From Aulostomus chinensis (Eukaryota; Chordata; Actinopteri; Syngnathiformes; Aulostomidae): a stretch of DNA of 64,000 nt. The notes below the pieces were generated by a model, which saw only the letters and a program-made list of their open reading frames with translations, was not told where the DNA came from and made no database searches. The stretch spans positions 11,003,805 to 11,067,804 of the forward strand of contig JBBMOA010000019.1 of the NCBI GenBank assembly GCA_037954235.1, given 5' to 3'. The position numbers and the translations under genes were made by a program. Shown piece by piece: positions 48,857 to 62,400 of the stretch (the first letter of the stretch is position 1; each line of letters begins with the position of its first letter).

Positions 48857-50397
48857 ATGTTCTTGAATGTATTATTAATTTCTTTTATTATCCATTGCAC
48901 CCGTTACAGCTGGTCGAAATCCAGGCAGAAAGTATTGATCCAGATGTAATTGTCTGCAGCCTGTTTGCTGTAATACAGTTTCACTCTCTGTTCATGCCTG
49001 GGACAAGAGATTATGATGGATTTCTTAAATTACCTGTTTCTGTGGCAGATGGCACACTTTGTCATCAACAGCAATTGTGCAAATTCCCTGGCATCCTGAT
49101 GAAATATTCATCATGAATCTTCGTGTCCAATAGAGGTGTAATTCATATCTTCTTGCGCCCCATGAGGGCCACATGAGGGGCCAAGAAAGGACCCGAGAGA
49201 TCGCAATGAATTTAAACATCATCATGTATTCAAGTGATGTATTAAACTATAATGAGGACATCAACTGCTGTACCCTTCTGAATAGCTCTGGGGGCCAGGG
49301 GCATGTAGGAGTGAGCATGGGTGGCATGGAAATCTCATTGGTCTTTCCTGGCGTGACCCCCTGAAAACCAGAGGCGTGATTGGCTGACAGCCATTTTGGA
49401 AGCAATAACTGTCCTGCAGCAGCTCCGTGTAGAAAATAAATCGAGATCCTCTCACAAAATCACAGACATCAAAGCGAACCAACCTTAAGTCAGTCCAAGT
49501 CTGCAGGCACGGCGATGTAAACAATTTTAGGGGGTTTAGACAGATATTATAATATCCAGCTATAATACTGCATTTGAATGAGATAAAGATTAACCGTCGT
49601 CACTGGGTAAACAATCTAAAGTAAAGAAAAGCCATACTGTTGTTGTGTTGAGTTGTATTGTTTTCGAACAGGAATATCAATTGAAAAGGTCATGTCAATC
49701 AAACTGATGTTTATTTTTCACGTTAAGAATTGCTTTATCTAGTTTTGCTTAAAGCTCTTCTGAAGGCACAAACACATCTGACTGGCCACTGGAGGCAACG
49801 GTGAGCCGCTAAGCAGCCCATGTTGTTTTTTGGGTTATCTACTGTAGGGCCCAAACTTTTAAGCAAATTAGCCTCCCAAAATTTGGGACTCAAGGTACCT
49901 GAAGCACCTATGCAAGCACAACGTTTACATTTCTTGTAAAGAATATATTTGCTGATTTGATGCCAAATAGAAATGATGGCTAATCACTCAGTCAAGTGTC
50001 TCGTGACCCCCGTTTTTGAACCCATGTTGTAGAGTTTCCAACCCTCAGTTATGTTTATAATTGGTGGCACTAATGGCTGGAGTGTTTGTATGTGTGTTTA
50101 GGGGCCGTGGTGATGAAGTATCTGCAGGTTTAAGTAAAAAATGAAACATACAAAAAATAGACGATTAGTTTGTTGTCCTCATGCATCCCTGCATGGCGCC
50201 GTACTTTGTTGCCATCGTTAAACCTGCATTAAATGATATTCTGGTCACTTGGGGGGCAGATAAAACAAGCCATAAAAAAACCCCCAAAACCTCTGAGATT
50301 CATCAGCTTAAAAGTTGCCACACTGATGTCGACTGAACAACACGAGCACTCATTTGGAAATGGGATTGCCCAATTGATGCCGCATTCCCTCTACTTT

Positions 50398-50478
50398 TAG
50401 CTCTGGTTTTGGCCTCCTGAGGGGAATATCCCCTTCTTTAGTTGCTAAATGCTCCACTATGTTCACCAACTCATCTCG
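50398..50478 (+). repeat. Dispersed repeat fragment, second copy
   Basis: Matches the fragment at 18280-18370 in zmat5 intron 3 (GCTAAATGCTCCACTATGTT and CACCAAC blocks). Ends undefined. Confidence 0.5.
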
Positions 50479-53400
50479 AACTCACCCTTTTGTAATTTTA
50501 CAGGACATTTAATGGAAATGCAACCATCTATGTCTGGAAACCATGCTGTTGACAGTGAATGAACCAACACAACAGGAAGGAAAACAAAACCAAAAATCTA
50601 AACTATTCTAATTGAAGTTCATTTGAGTACATTTATCTTATTGCTATGTTAGATCCTTGCCATGGGATGCCAAAAAAGGTCATGTTTGATGGGTCCAGAC
50701 AACACAGTTAATCAGATCACTTTAACGGCACACAGAGAGTACAAAGTCACCTGTCATGGTTAAAATCATCAATTTAGACGTGAAATGACAAAGTTGCCAT
50801 CATGCTGTCAGGACAGGGTGTCAATGCTATCTCCAGTCTGGTACCTGTACCTTGTCTGTTTAATCCCACAAGCTAGACAACATGGCTGCTGCCAATCCAG
50901 CAGACATAAAAACATCCTGACAGGTGGAAAACAGCTCTAAGGGGATCTTCATGTTCAATAGCAAAGCCCTGGAAGACAGCGGATCTCTTGGGAAACACCT
51001 GGAGGCCGCAGAAGAAGGGTTTATTATATATATATATATTTTATATTTGTTTACATTTTCCACAATCATACATGAACTGAAATCTATTTAGTATAAAATA
51101 TAATCAAATCCCTAGGGTTTTCATCCCATTTTTAAAATACCCACATAAATGGAACTTGTCAGTTAAAATCACCACCTGCTGTACAACTCAAATAATGTTT
51201 GCCCGAGTCCAAAATCCTGCGAGGTTTTCCACTCGATATCTCTGTGATAGATACAGGATTTAGACATCTGGGATTTAGGATTGCAGTTCAAAGCTGAGAG
51301 AGAAGAGAGGTCATTTTCTGTTAAAACTTTCAGCCTCTTTTCCTCTTTTACTGTGTAACAATCAAACTAAATCATTAGGTGCAAAAGCCTTCTTCTTTTA
51401 TTGAGAATCGCTGCTAAAGCCTAATGATTTTGTCCTACACAGCAAATCATTGGGCAGATCACTCCATCAATAAACATTTACACAACCAGGACAAGTTACT
51501 GGAGTTGAGTGGCTGCATTAGGAGTCCATCTTCATAATCTGCTGCATCTAGCTATGCAACATTAACAGCAGTTAATGACCTTCAGCAAGAATGAGCGTTA
51601 CATAAATGCACGTTCATCACACACTCTCTCTGAGCATCATACATAAATACATTAATCCGCCTGCCGTTGTGTCCAAGTCAAATCCTGTGATAATATGCAA
51701 AAATACACCGCACTCTCAGACACGTGTATAATAACTGCGGTAAAATTTTCAGGGTAATAGAGGAAATATATGCAAATGGAGACAGCAGACACACACCCTC
51801 AGGAAACAGCTCCAGCTGTTTCATCAAACTCATCCAGGAACGCTGAAAAATAATGAATCTGTGAGATTTTCAGACGTCTCACTCACTTGACTGACTAAAG
51901 AATATTGAGCAAGCACAGAGAACTGAGATAAGGAACCCCATTTCCTGTCAGAACACTGACCCCTCCACCTTCAAGCTCCTCAACTTGGACTGAACACTTC
52001 ACCGACCTGGACACAAATATCACCTCCATATCGATGTGATGCTAAAATCAAAGTAATCCTGACGGATTTTCAAACACATAACCGCTGTCATGCTTGATTT
52101 CAAGACATCTTAATAGACCAGCAAGAGGCATCTGGGACACCACACGACAGAATGTCTTCTGACCCAGACTCAGCAGGCATTTGTGGCTCTACGATGGCCT
52201 AATCTAAGATGGTAAATCTGATAAAACTGGTGTGGAAGTCAAAAGTATGGTATAGTCTGCTCCCAGCATCACTCACCATAAGGAGCCACTAACCTCTAAA
52301 GATCATCGTGTGAGTAGTTGTGGACGCAGTTTTTAGCTCCACTTTGTCCTCCATTAACTTCAGTCTGGTTCATGACCCCGAAAGGGGCTAAAATTGCACA
52401 GCTCCAGCATCTTAACGTGTTGATATCAACATGCTTCTTTCAACTACAGTTACAATTCAAATCTGGAAATAGAATTCAGGTAATTTTATTCGAACGGCAT
52501 TCTCCACTAAAAAGATAGCACACTTGTGCGGGCAGTTAGGGAATATTGGCTGGGACTCGTCTAAATTTTACATTAACCTCAAGTAAATGGTGTATCTTAA
52601 AAGTCCATAAAAAAAATGATTAAAAAAATCAAACCTTTTGCTTTGATCTTCCTGAAGACCTTTCATCTTGGCTCTGTCTTAAATCTCTCACACAAACTGC
52701 AGGTTATCCACTGGTTGGATGTTAGCATCCCTTTTCCCTTCTATAGCTTCTATAGATTTTTGTCTATGCAGTTGTGGTTTAGCACATAAAGCTGTAGTCT
52801 TCTTAATAAATGAGCATAGAACTCCCCTCGTTTCAGTCGCTTAAATCTAGGAGACCATTATTAGCTTTGCAAAAAAAAAGATAAATGACGACCATAAAAT
52901 TTCATTTATCCCTCTAGTTTGGACAACACGATTTCTCTGTTGTGATACTGTTATTCAGAGACACTGGATAAATAAGTAATGCGCAATAAGAAATTATAAT
53001 TTTACCACAAATCATAAAACCATTTGAGTTCACAAATTCTTGCAACAGCAGTAATCATAATAAGTGGTTTGCCCATTCGTTCATGCTGTGTGTATGCACA
53101 CGTGTGTGTGTGTGTGTGTGTACAGTCAACTTTCCCTCTCTGCTCAGTCGTGGAAGCCTCTGAGCAGGTCATTAACCACAGACACTGACACGGTGGTCGA
53201 ATGCCTTACAATTCAATGCACACCAGAGAGGGAAGGGAGGGAGGGGGTGTGAGTGAGCATCAATCACGATACAAGGCACAGCAGACTGACAGATGCTTGA
53301 TGGCTGATGACACTAAATATGCCGTCATTTAGCCAGAGACTGAAGCCAGACTCAGTCACCAGCCTCGTTAAATGACAGGAGCGCGGCATCCACTGCTATC

Positions 53401-55567
53401 TGAGGATCTACACATTTTTCCCGATGGAATATACTCCAGTGGCAGGAAAATGTATTCAGCGCTTCACAGACTCTTTCCCCAGAAAGTGTCTCATCAGTCC
53501 TATAAGGATTGATTGAATTCCGGGTAATAAAATATTACTATGCAGGAAAAGCTTCTCGATTCATCCTATGAGGTCACGATTCAATTAAATGGGAAGCATG
53601 GTGGTCGTGAAATCTAGAAAGCTTTACTTTTCATACATGCTGCAGGAAGCAAGGTCAACGATGATTGATTTCTTTGTGTATTCTACTCTCTTGTCCAGCC
53701 CAGTGAGACATCTTGAAACATATCTCATATTTGCATTACTTCCTGCCCAAAACTATGACCTTGAGGCCTAACAGTTAGCCCTTGGGGATCTTGTCTTGCA
53801 CTAAAGTGAATTATGTTGCAGTAATGCATTATGTTAGGTAGCATTCCCCAGACAATCAGTCATTGTCTGCCCAAGCTGGCCGTACTGGCTCGTCTTCCTC
53901 ATCTCCCATTCCATTACCCTGCAGCTCAGGTGGGGATCAGTGGAGGGACCCTTCCCATTTCCGACAAGGTCACACTGCCTCGTGAACGGGCAGTCCCACA
54001 TATATCTAGAACTGCACAACAAAGGAGCGGATGTGAAAACTGTCAATCCTTTCAGTCTCAATAAGCCGTAAAGTTTGTCGTTTTTCCTGAAGGCCTAAAC
54101 CGTAACATTTTTTATCACTGACAGACTTTTTTTTCCCCACTATTGAAAATAACACTGCAATTCTAATTGAAGTTCTGCCATTCAATCTTTGTAATAGTTC
54201 CCGTTTCATACAATGCATTAAAATATCAAATACAGAGCATTTTTTCACAGATATCATGAGTCCAGGCACAGTGGTGCTTTGAAATGCCAGATCAATACAA
54301 CTTCTGTGACCAATTTTCGCTTCATTGCTCTGCAGTAATAACGCTGCTTTCTCAAACATATCTTTCAGTCTGTTCTGCAGCGTCGCTGACAGGAATGTAA
54401 AGTTTTGACAATCCCGTCAACATGGCTGCTGTTCATCAACTGTGATTGCAGACATACGTTTAAGAAATTTGAAAAGCAAGTCATTTTAGTTTTGTTTCTT
54501 TGCAGTGATTAAAGACACTGCAGGTTAGTTCAGGTGCCAGCGTTTGATTTGAATCTTGACGATCTCTAAGAGGGAGTTTGGAACAGATGGTTAGTTTGTG
54601 CGCGGCCATTATAATTCCTCCTGCCCTCCTCTTTGACCGCAAGCTGCTCTTTTTTTGGCGCTAGCTGACAGCAGCATAAGAATGCAGGTAACATCCTGGA
54701 GTTTGGCCTTGAAAAAACTGAGATGGTGAACCAAACTGATTAAATATTGAAAAATTCATTAGATTGTAATGTTGGGATGTTGGAACAGGTATTTTTGACC
54801 TTGGGGGGTGCCGTCAAGCATCAGTTGATGAGCATGAATGGTTCATAGAAACACAAAGAGCAGCAGTGAAGTGAAATCCTCACATCTGGTTTTATTTTGA
54901 AAAGTAGCAGGGCAACAATATGAGAGAATGAGAAAGCCACAATGCAGAGTTAATAAAAAGACACTGTGAATGATTTATAAGGTTGGGAAAGCATTCCATG
55001 TTTGTTAGACCTTACGGACGCCCGTAGTCGTTTATTATGAGGTTTACTGAATGTAAATGAAACTGCCCTTGTTTATGATAAATGTATCTGCAAAAAGGCC
55101 AGTGCGGAGATTTTCATGGTTTGTACTTGTCTGTTTGATCCTTTAAACTTCCTGCACAAGACTGATTTAGGTTTCTTTGACTTCTTGTTGTTAGTGGCAT
55201 GATAACACAATCAGGGAGGCTGAATCACAGGCTTTGAGTGTAAGTATACAGGGTGCCAGTGAATTGGCAGAAATAGAGGAAACCCTCTGAGCAGTGCAGG
55301 AATATAAATAAAATGGAGAGGGTGGTGGTGGTGGGACAGAGAAGCAAACATCTTTTTTTTTTTTTTTTTTTGCTCATTGGCTGTGGCCCTCCAAGGCAGT
55401 TTGATGTATTATATAATTTCCTGTTAGCACAAAAGTATAGAGCTTCACTAACTGAAAAACAAGAACAAAATAAATGAAAGTACCTTTTGATTGTGATGCA
55501 ACTGACATTTGAATGACGCCCTCCTGTGTCTGAGATATTAGTTTTGAACAGTTCAAAATAAACCGAA

Positions 55568-55569
<2 letters not shown>

Positions 55570-55640
<71 letters not shown>

Positions 55641-55645
55641 CTCTC
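55570..55645. repeat. (CT)n-(CA)n-(CT)n microsatellite
   Basis: About 64 bp of CA framed by short CT runs on both sides. Apparent Cys-Val reading frames are artefacts. Confidence 0.95.
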
Positions 55646-55785
55646 AACACTAGAGAAGCGATAGCATGTATTTTGTGAATGAAACAGGCTGTTGAAACCA
55701 ATATTACAACATTTGGTGATGTGTAAAAGCTGGTTCAGGTGTAATTAGGATTAAGAGAGAGAGGTTTATAATCTACTGAACCAAG

Positions 55786-55865
55786 AGAACCCTGGGAACA
55801 TACTGTAGAACCCTGGGAACATACTGTAGAACCCTGGGAACATACTGTAGAACCCTGGGAATATA
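55786..55865. repeat. 21-bp minisatellite, about 3.8 copies
   Basis: Unit AGAACCCTGGGAACATACTG plus T at 55786, 55807 and 55828, with a partial, slightly diverged fourth unit from 55849. Degenerate relatives (TCCTGGAAA, CTCTGGAAACA, AGAACCTCTGTAACATAG) continue to about 56100, so the whole 310 bp may be one decaying array. Confidence 0.9.
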
Positions 55866-58800
55866 GAGCTCTGGAGGAGAAGACGACAAGGGGAATACTG
55901 GGTCTTGGACACAGAACATAGGACTCTGGAAACAAAAAGGTGTAACATAGTACATGCATAGGAACATATTGCAGAACCTCTGTAACATAGAATCCTGGAA
56001 ATAAAGGACTGACAGAAAGGGGACTGGGAATTTAGGGCCAAGGGAAAATAGGATCCTGGAAAACAAAAAAAGACACTGGTAATAAAAGAACCATGGTGAC
56101 AAAAGGATTTTATCCTCAACTGAAGGAGTGCACATTGGCTTATATGGCTTTACTTTTAAAGTGGAGAAATTAATTATCATATTTTAAAAGATCAAACGCC
56201 CTTCTTGTGTTCAAATCAAATATCTCTTACTCCTCAAATTGAATCTCTTTGCCTGTTTCAACTACTTGAAGAACAAAGCACAACCTGAGAAATATTAAAA
56301 GAAATGGCTTTTAAAAGTTCATCTTGGAATTATAGCCTTTAAATGATCTCCTTCTCTACAATGAGTCATAATAAAATTAAATAACTTTCACATTTGCTCC
56401 ACTGTTTTTGGAGCTGTTTGCCAAGCAAGGACGTTCCCCGTATTTAATTTGGTGTGTTATCATAGTCGGTAATCACGTCCTGATCCTGTTGATGCAGATC
56501 TCACCAAAGACAAAGGAGCATAAACAGTCTTTGAAGGACACTCACTAAACAATTTCACCCATCTGCTCTAAAAGATACTATCAAGGACCAGGCAGCAAAA
56601 ATTAATTTTGCTGTCAATATGAAAAGGCTGATAAGTGATAAAAACTTCTTCTGGCCTCTATTTTTTGTGTCAAGACTTTGTAAATATCACTTTGGGGATG
56701 TAGCTGCATTTCTGAACCTTCTGTGTTAATTTTCTCCTAAATCTTTCACTGATGTTAGAAACACCTGTGATTCTTTAGTCCTCAGGCTTGGTGTCGATGT
56801 TTTCTTTCAAAAATTTAGCGAATGAAAACGGAGTCCAGGGACAAACCCAGAGGAGCTTTGTCATGAATAAAGTTTTGGAGTAACAGATAACCTTTCAAAT
56901 GAAGAGTTTCCATTAATTATCCTGCAACTGCATGCTTTTACATTCCTTTATCATGCTTCTCTAAAGCTCTCTTGTTTTCATCCCTGGTCTTTGGCAAAGG
57001 CATTTAATGAGAAAATGACATTGTTTAGGTTTAAACACTGGGGTTTTTCCACAAAGATGTCATTGTGTGTTCTCATCTGATTATCTTGTGTATCTCAACA
57101 GGAATCCTCCTTTTACTCTCTTCAATCTCTGCTCACCATCTTCTTCACTCTCTTAGCCTTCAAGCAAGATAAATTCACGTTTCCAGTCTATTTTCTATCT
57201 CTTTCTCCAGTCAAATTTTCTCTCGTCTCGAAATGGCGTTTTCAAGAAAATTACCGCTGTCGCTATCATCAGTGTTAGCCCTTGACTTGACTACGCTAAC
57301 TGACAGCCAGTTAGCCATAAATAGCATCAACATGTCTTAAAAAAAAAACATGAGAATTATTATATGTTAGGCTAAACAACTTATGTTTAAACCAAGAGAG
57401 ATCTGATATGTCCTACAAGGTAATACTCTAAGTGCAGCTAACACACAACGTCAGCTACAGTAGCTACAGGTTGTTCGCTCATCTAATGGGATGTTAGCAA
57501 GTTAACGCTACATACAAATGGGAGTTGCAGTTATTTGGTTAGAATAAAATGACACGAAAATGTGTCAGATTCCTCATCTGTAATGGCGGTTAACGTTAGT
57601 TATGATAAAAGCAACAACTCCCATGAGCCCACACTCCTTCAAAACTTCATCAAGCTACCTTATTTGCTAAAACATGTCAGAGAAGTTAGCAGCCTAGGAG
57701 TTCGCATTGCTAATCCTGCAACTAAAAGCATTCCTGAAAATAATGTGTGGCATACAAAAGTGCATGAGACATAATATGTTTTGTTGCACAGGACAAAATG
57801 TTTTTTTTAAGCATGAATACAAATGTTAGAGCTACAAAGCAAACTATGAATGAACCACACTGCAGATGTACGAAGTTATTTGCGGAGGCTTGTTCATCAG
57901 TTTTCGGAGCGACGTTAAATATCCACAACAGCGTCTTAAGTCTAATTTAGTCACTCAACTATTTTAAAGACACTTGAATCTTTTAAACTCATGATATTTA
58001 CTGATGTATTTTATGGCATAGAACAAAATGTTAAAATATCTTTAACGTGTGTTGACAACAGATCTTCTTTTACACATTTAATAAACCATCCGACTTTGAG
58101 ATTGATGGATGACATTCATGTTAAGTTTTTTTCTCTGACTGTTTCGTTCAGACTTGTGGAAGAAATTACATTATATTGCAGAGTTAATAATGCCATCCAG
58201 ACAGGAAGCGAGGGGAAACAGCTCGCCTTGCTTTGTCAAAAAAAATAAATAAATAAAGAAGCCTACCAGAGGCTCTAAAAAGTTCATTAACAGATCATAT
58301 CTTGCTTGTTTAATCCCCTAACTCTAAGCAAAGAATGCAAATAAGTGTATTCCGAAAATATCTAATTATTGCTTTAAGGCCACTGATTGCATCAGAGGCA
58401 GCACAGAGGAATTGATATGGAGCACTGTCAAGCATCACCGGCAAGAGGTGAATAATTTAAAAGAGGCACTTTGTATTATCAGGCATGGCCACACAGAATG
58501 TTTACATGAACTGTTTGGACGTTTCTTTACCATAAACAGAAGATAAAGGACGAATGAGATACAAAATAGGAGAGCATAAAATAAGATTCCACAGAGCCGG
58601 GGGTGAGGGAACTAATTCTCATGGACAGGGCGAGAGGTAAACTATGTTCTTGACCTTGTTGAGCCCTTTTGTGCTGGCAATGTCCGAGGCAAAGAAGATG
58701 AATTCATGTCAGAGGTAAATTCATTTGAGGAAGAATTTCCTATGTGGGAACAAACGGGTCCACAGCAGTTTATATACTGCAGATCTTACGCAGAAAGTTT

Positions 58801-60527
58801 TTTTAGGCACACAGCATCCAACTGATCCAGAGTATTATGAGTTTCATTGTCTGAAATTGTCACAGCCCTCGGTGGGATTGCAAGAAATGGATGGATTAAT
58901 TTTGATGATGCCTTTCTGAAAAACAAACAATATCCATAAACATAACCTTAGACATAGCAGTTAGTATTATGTTTCCCCACGGCCGAGCCCTTCAGTACAG
59001 CCTGACCCATAAATTGGGATGTTGTCCTACATTCCTAAGCACTGAATTGTATATTTGGAAAATTAGGTCAAGAAATACTTCTGTTTTGCCCTGGAAATAT
59101 CAGAGGATGATCCATCTGAGCAGAATAACAACTTACATAATTTTGACTCTGATCCCAGAGCAACAGAGGTAAGAAGCGATATCATATTTGGATGCATTAA
59201 AGCTTCCAGCTACCATTGAAAAACATTGGCTATTTAAAAATATGCTAATGGAAAAAAAAACAATTGATAAGAATGAAGATGAATCTTCAAATCCTGACCT
59301 AATAATTTGGAATGCAGCGGGAAGCTGTAGATGTTACAGAATAAAAGTATGTATGGGAGCCGTATGAAGTATGATGAATATTTATTTGTCTGATAATCTA
59401 CAGCAATAAGGAGGATTGCAGATGTACAGGAAGGTTAAAACATCAATAATCGTCATGGATATTTCCCATGTGTGCCATCCTCCAAGTCAGACTCCTATTG
59501 GACTGGTTCCTGTGTTCCATGTATCCAAGGCAGCCTCTGATAGACACCCAATTTCATGGAAATTAAAAGGATTTCTGCCTTTTGAAATGTAAATTGGGTA
59601 TGCAGATATGGGATGAATCTACCTCCCTGGTTGACACAGAGTGAAATAAGCTTTTCATGACCCATTACGTCTGTGCCAGTTGTTGACTCCAGACTCATTA
59701 AGGATCGGACGCAACTGTGGGACACTTTTATCGGAGAGGGAGCAGCATCATAATCACTGCTTACCAAAACAAGTCATGGGCTTCAAGTTTAGACTTTGGT
59801 CACAATTGACAGTTAATGTCTAAAGAAGAGAAAAAAAGAGGAATAGTTTTCACATTTCTGTGTTTACATACATATAAACTCAGTATTTTTCCTTGCGTGA
59901 GAGAAATCCTCCCGCTGCTATTAATCATGTTCTTAAGCTTGCGTTCTGTCACATACGTCATCCTCCCTCCAACCAAAACGCACAACACTGTCAATACATC
60001 TCAGCAGCGTGTCACGCTTTCCTACGAACAACAACTAAATCTACTCATTTGTTGCTTTACTACGGTTTCATTCTGGATTCCGCCAGTAATTAGAGTTGTG
60101 CAGCTTAGCGGAAAACAACTTCCTTCAAGTAGTGCAGACAGGCAATTATATCTTTATTCCTAACCCTAATTTCATTTTGCTCTGACAGGCATGCAGATGG
60201 AGTCATTTGCTTGCGTTGCCTGTTATTATAAGCCGGTCACCATTCTTGGCCTTGCAGACCTCTAGGACTCCAGGTCTGGAACTGACCCCCAGCTTCTCTC
60301 GACGGATTTATATGCCATTGGACTAAATTAATCACTCTTTCTTCTTGTGTCAAAACAGCAGTTAGGATGTCAAAAAGCACTCCGTAGGTATTCTGAAAAT
60401 GGGTCAGGTAAAAATCTTTCGCTTTACTAATGAAGTCCCTGAGCACTGAGCCTCACACCTGCACGGTTTCAATTACGGCAGTGAAACAGGACGGGAAATC
60501 CCAGCAGTGTTGGTCCAGCCGCGCGTG

Positions 60528-60579
<52 letters not shown>
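60528..60579. repeat. (CT)n(CA)n microsatellite
   Basis: About 18 bp of CT followed by about 35 bp of CA. Confidence 0.95.
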
Positions 60580-60581
<2 letters not shown>

Positions 60582-61994
60582 CGAAGCAGATGTAGCAGTG
60601 GAATGTTGTGGATAGCAGTGAAATGTATCCGATTAAGCACTTAATTATGGGAAGTTTTTTTTTTTCCTCTCCCCTGGACGACATTACGGACAACGTGATT
60701 TCATTTTACGTATGAATCATTTTCTGTGTTGTTGCAAATCCTTACTTTCCGTTGCATTCGGGTCCACATTGCGTTAAAATTCTCCTCATATACGTTTTTT
60801 TTGTTTACACTCTGTCAGTTTACATGCGTTCCTCTGCTGTTCTGCTTTATTGGTTTAACTGAGAACAGTATTTTTTTCTCATCTATTTTTTTAAGCGTTT
60901 CTCTGTCGTGCTTTGATGATATACGACTTTCTTCACCTTTGCTCATGTAATCGCAGACACTTGGGAGAACGCAGTTTCACAGAGGTCGTGTGTCACTGGT
61001 CATGAGATGTAAACCTGATCATTTTCAACACATGCATGCTGGACGTCATCCATCGATTTGGGTTTTTTTGAGCGGCCTCTTTCTGTAGCAAGTTTTTGTC
61101 AAAGATGCAGCTTGTTCATTGACTTCAGTATTATTGTGAGTTCAGTGTTAAATTCAGCTCCTCACAGACCTTTCATCTGCTTATTGTCCTTCCTTGCCTG
61201 AGGGTGTCTTATCTCTGGAACATGCCTCTGGATGAGGGGCTGTCCCTGATAGGACACCAGCCATCGGTGCCCACAGGGGCGGATCAGATGTGATGCCAGA
61301 ACTTGTGGTCAGTGAAGATTATCTGGTTGTGTTTGAGCTTTACAAACCCGGTCTCAACTCTCTGGATCGACTCACACACACACACTGATCCTTTCCATTC
61401 CTATCGGAAAAAAATAAAAAGCCCAGTCGTTTTTGATAGTTCTGAGATTTTTTTTCCCTTTTTTTTTTCAGAAAGGTGGGTTTAGGATGCCAGTTTTTAA
61501 CTCCCTGTAATTCCAGAAATATGTATCCGAGTTGTGCTTGTGAGGATATATTTTAATACACACATTAAATCAACACATTCACTCTTGCTCATTGCTGCAA
61601 GGTTGAATGTTTAACAGGAACTGATAAAGATGCATCGACTATAAAAGCATCCTGTCGTAACAGTTTTTGTTTTTCAAGGGGAACTGTGTGTAGAAAGATT
61701 ATGAGGTGCTGCTGGCTCACTGAGCTGAAGTACAAACCACGAAAGTGTGACATTGGTTTCAATCTGGCCCCAGACTTATTGATGCATCCTGCTTCTGTTG
61801 TCATGGTGGTATCAGCCAGTCTGTCTTCACTTTAGCTCACAAATAATATAACAAAAAAGCCAATCATGTAAACAAATGATAAATTAGAAGTTCACAGGGA
61901 AAGTGCAGACATTTCAGGGCCAACAACCGAATAAATATTTAATAGGACCCAAACAAAACTATATACCTTAAAAAGACGCCATCAAACTAAATCC

Positions 61995-62400
61995 ACTTGA
62001 CTGTTTTATGCCTCGGCACCAGAGAAACCATTTAGGCTGGAGACGTTATGGTTTCAGGTCGTCTGTGTGTCCCATTATCATTAATGTTTCTGCAACGCAT
62101 TGAGGCAATCTCTCTCAAATTTGACTGTAACATCCAGTGGGATTCCGGGATGAATTTACAGGATTTTGTCAGTCAAAGCGCAAAGGGCAAGGTCAGCGTT
62201 ACCTCACAGGCAAATCTGTCCAATCATTCATGCCTTGAAGGAAAGTTTTCAAATTGGACCCAAATGTCCATTGGGACTCCAAGATGAACAACGAAGGTTT
62301 TTGGTGGTCAAAAGGTCAAGGTTGTTGCGACAGGCTTGCACTTTCATTAAAAATGGCTGTGGAAGTTCATGAGGAAGTGAAAACAAATGCCATGTCTCAA
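61995..62400 (+). repeat. Dispersed repeat with nuclear-receptor half-sites, copy in the gene-poor flank
   Basis: Starts near TTTTATGCCTCGGCACCAG, as the copy at 34136 starts at TATGCCTCCGTGCTGGCAAC. Contains ATCCAGTGGGATTCC, ATGTCCATTGGGACTCC and AAAGGTCAAGGTTG in the same order. Half-sites are more degraded than in the 26.9 and 34.5 kb copies. Confidence 0.65.

Noticed and set aside
55225..55701. Cys-Val repeat proteins
   Set aside because: They are translations of the CA microsatellite.
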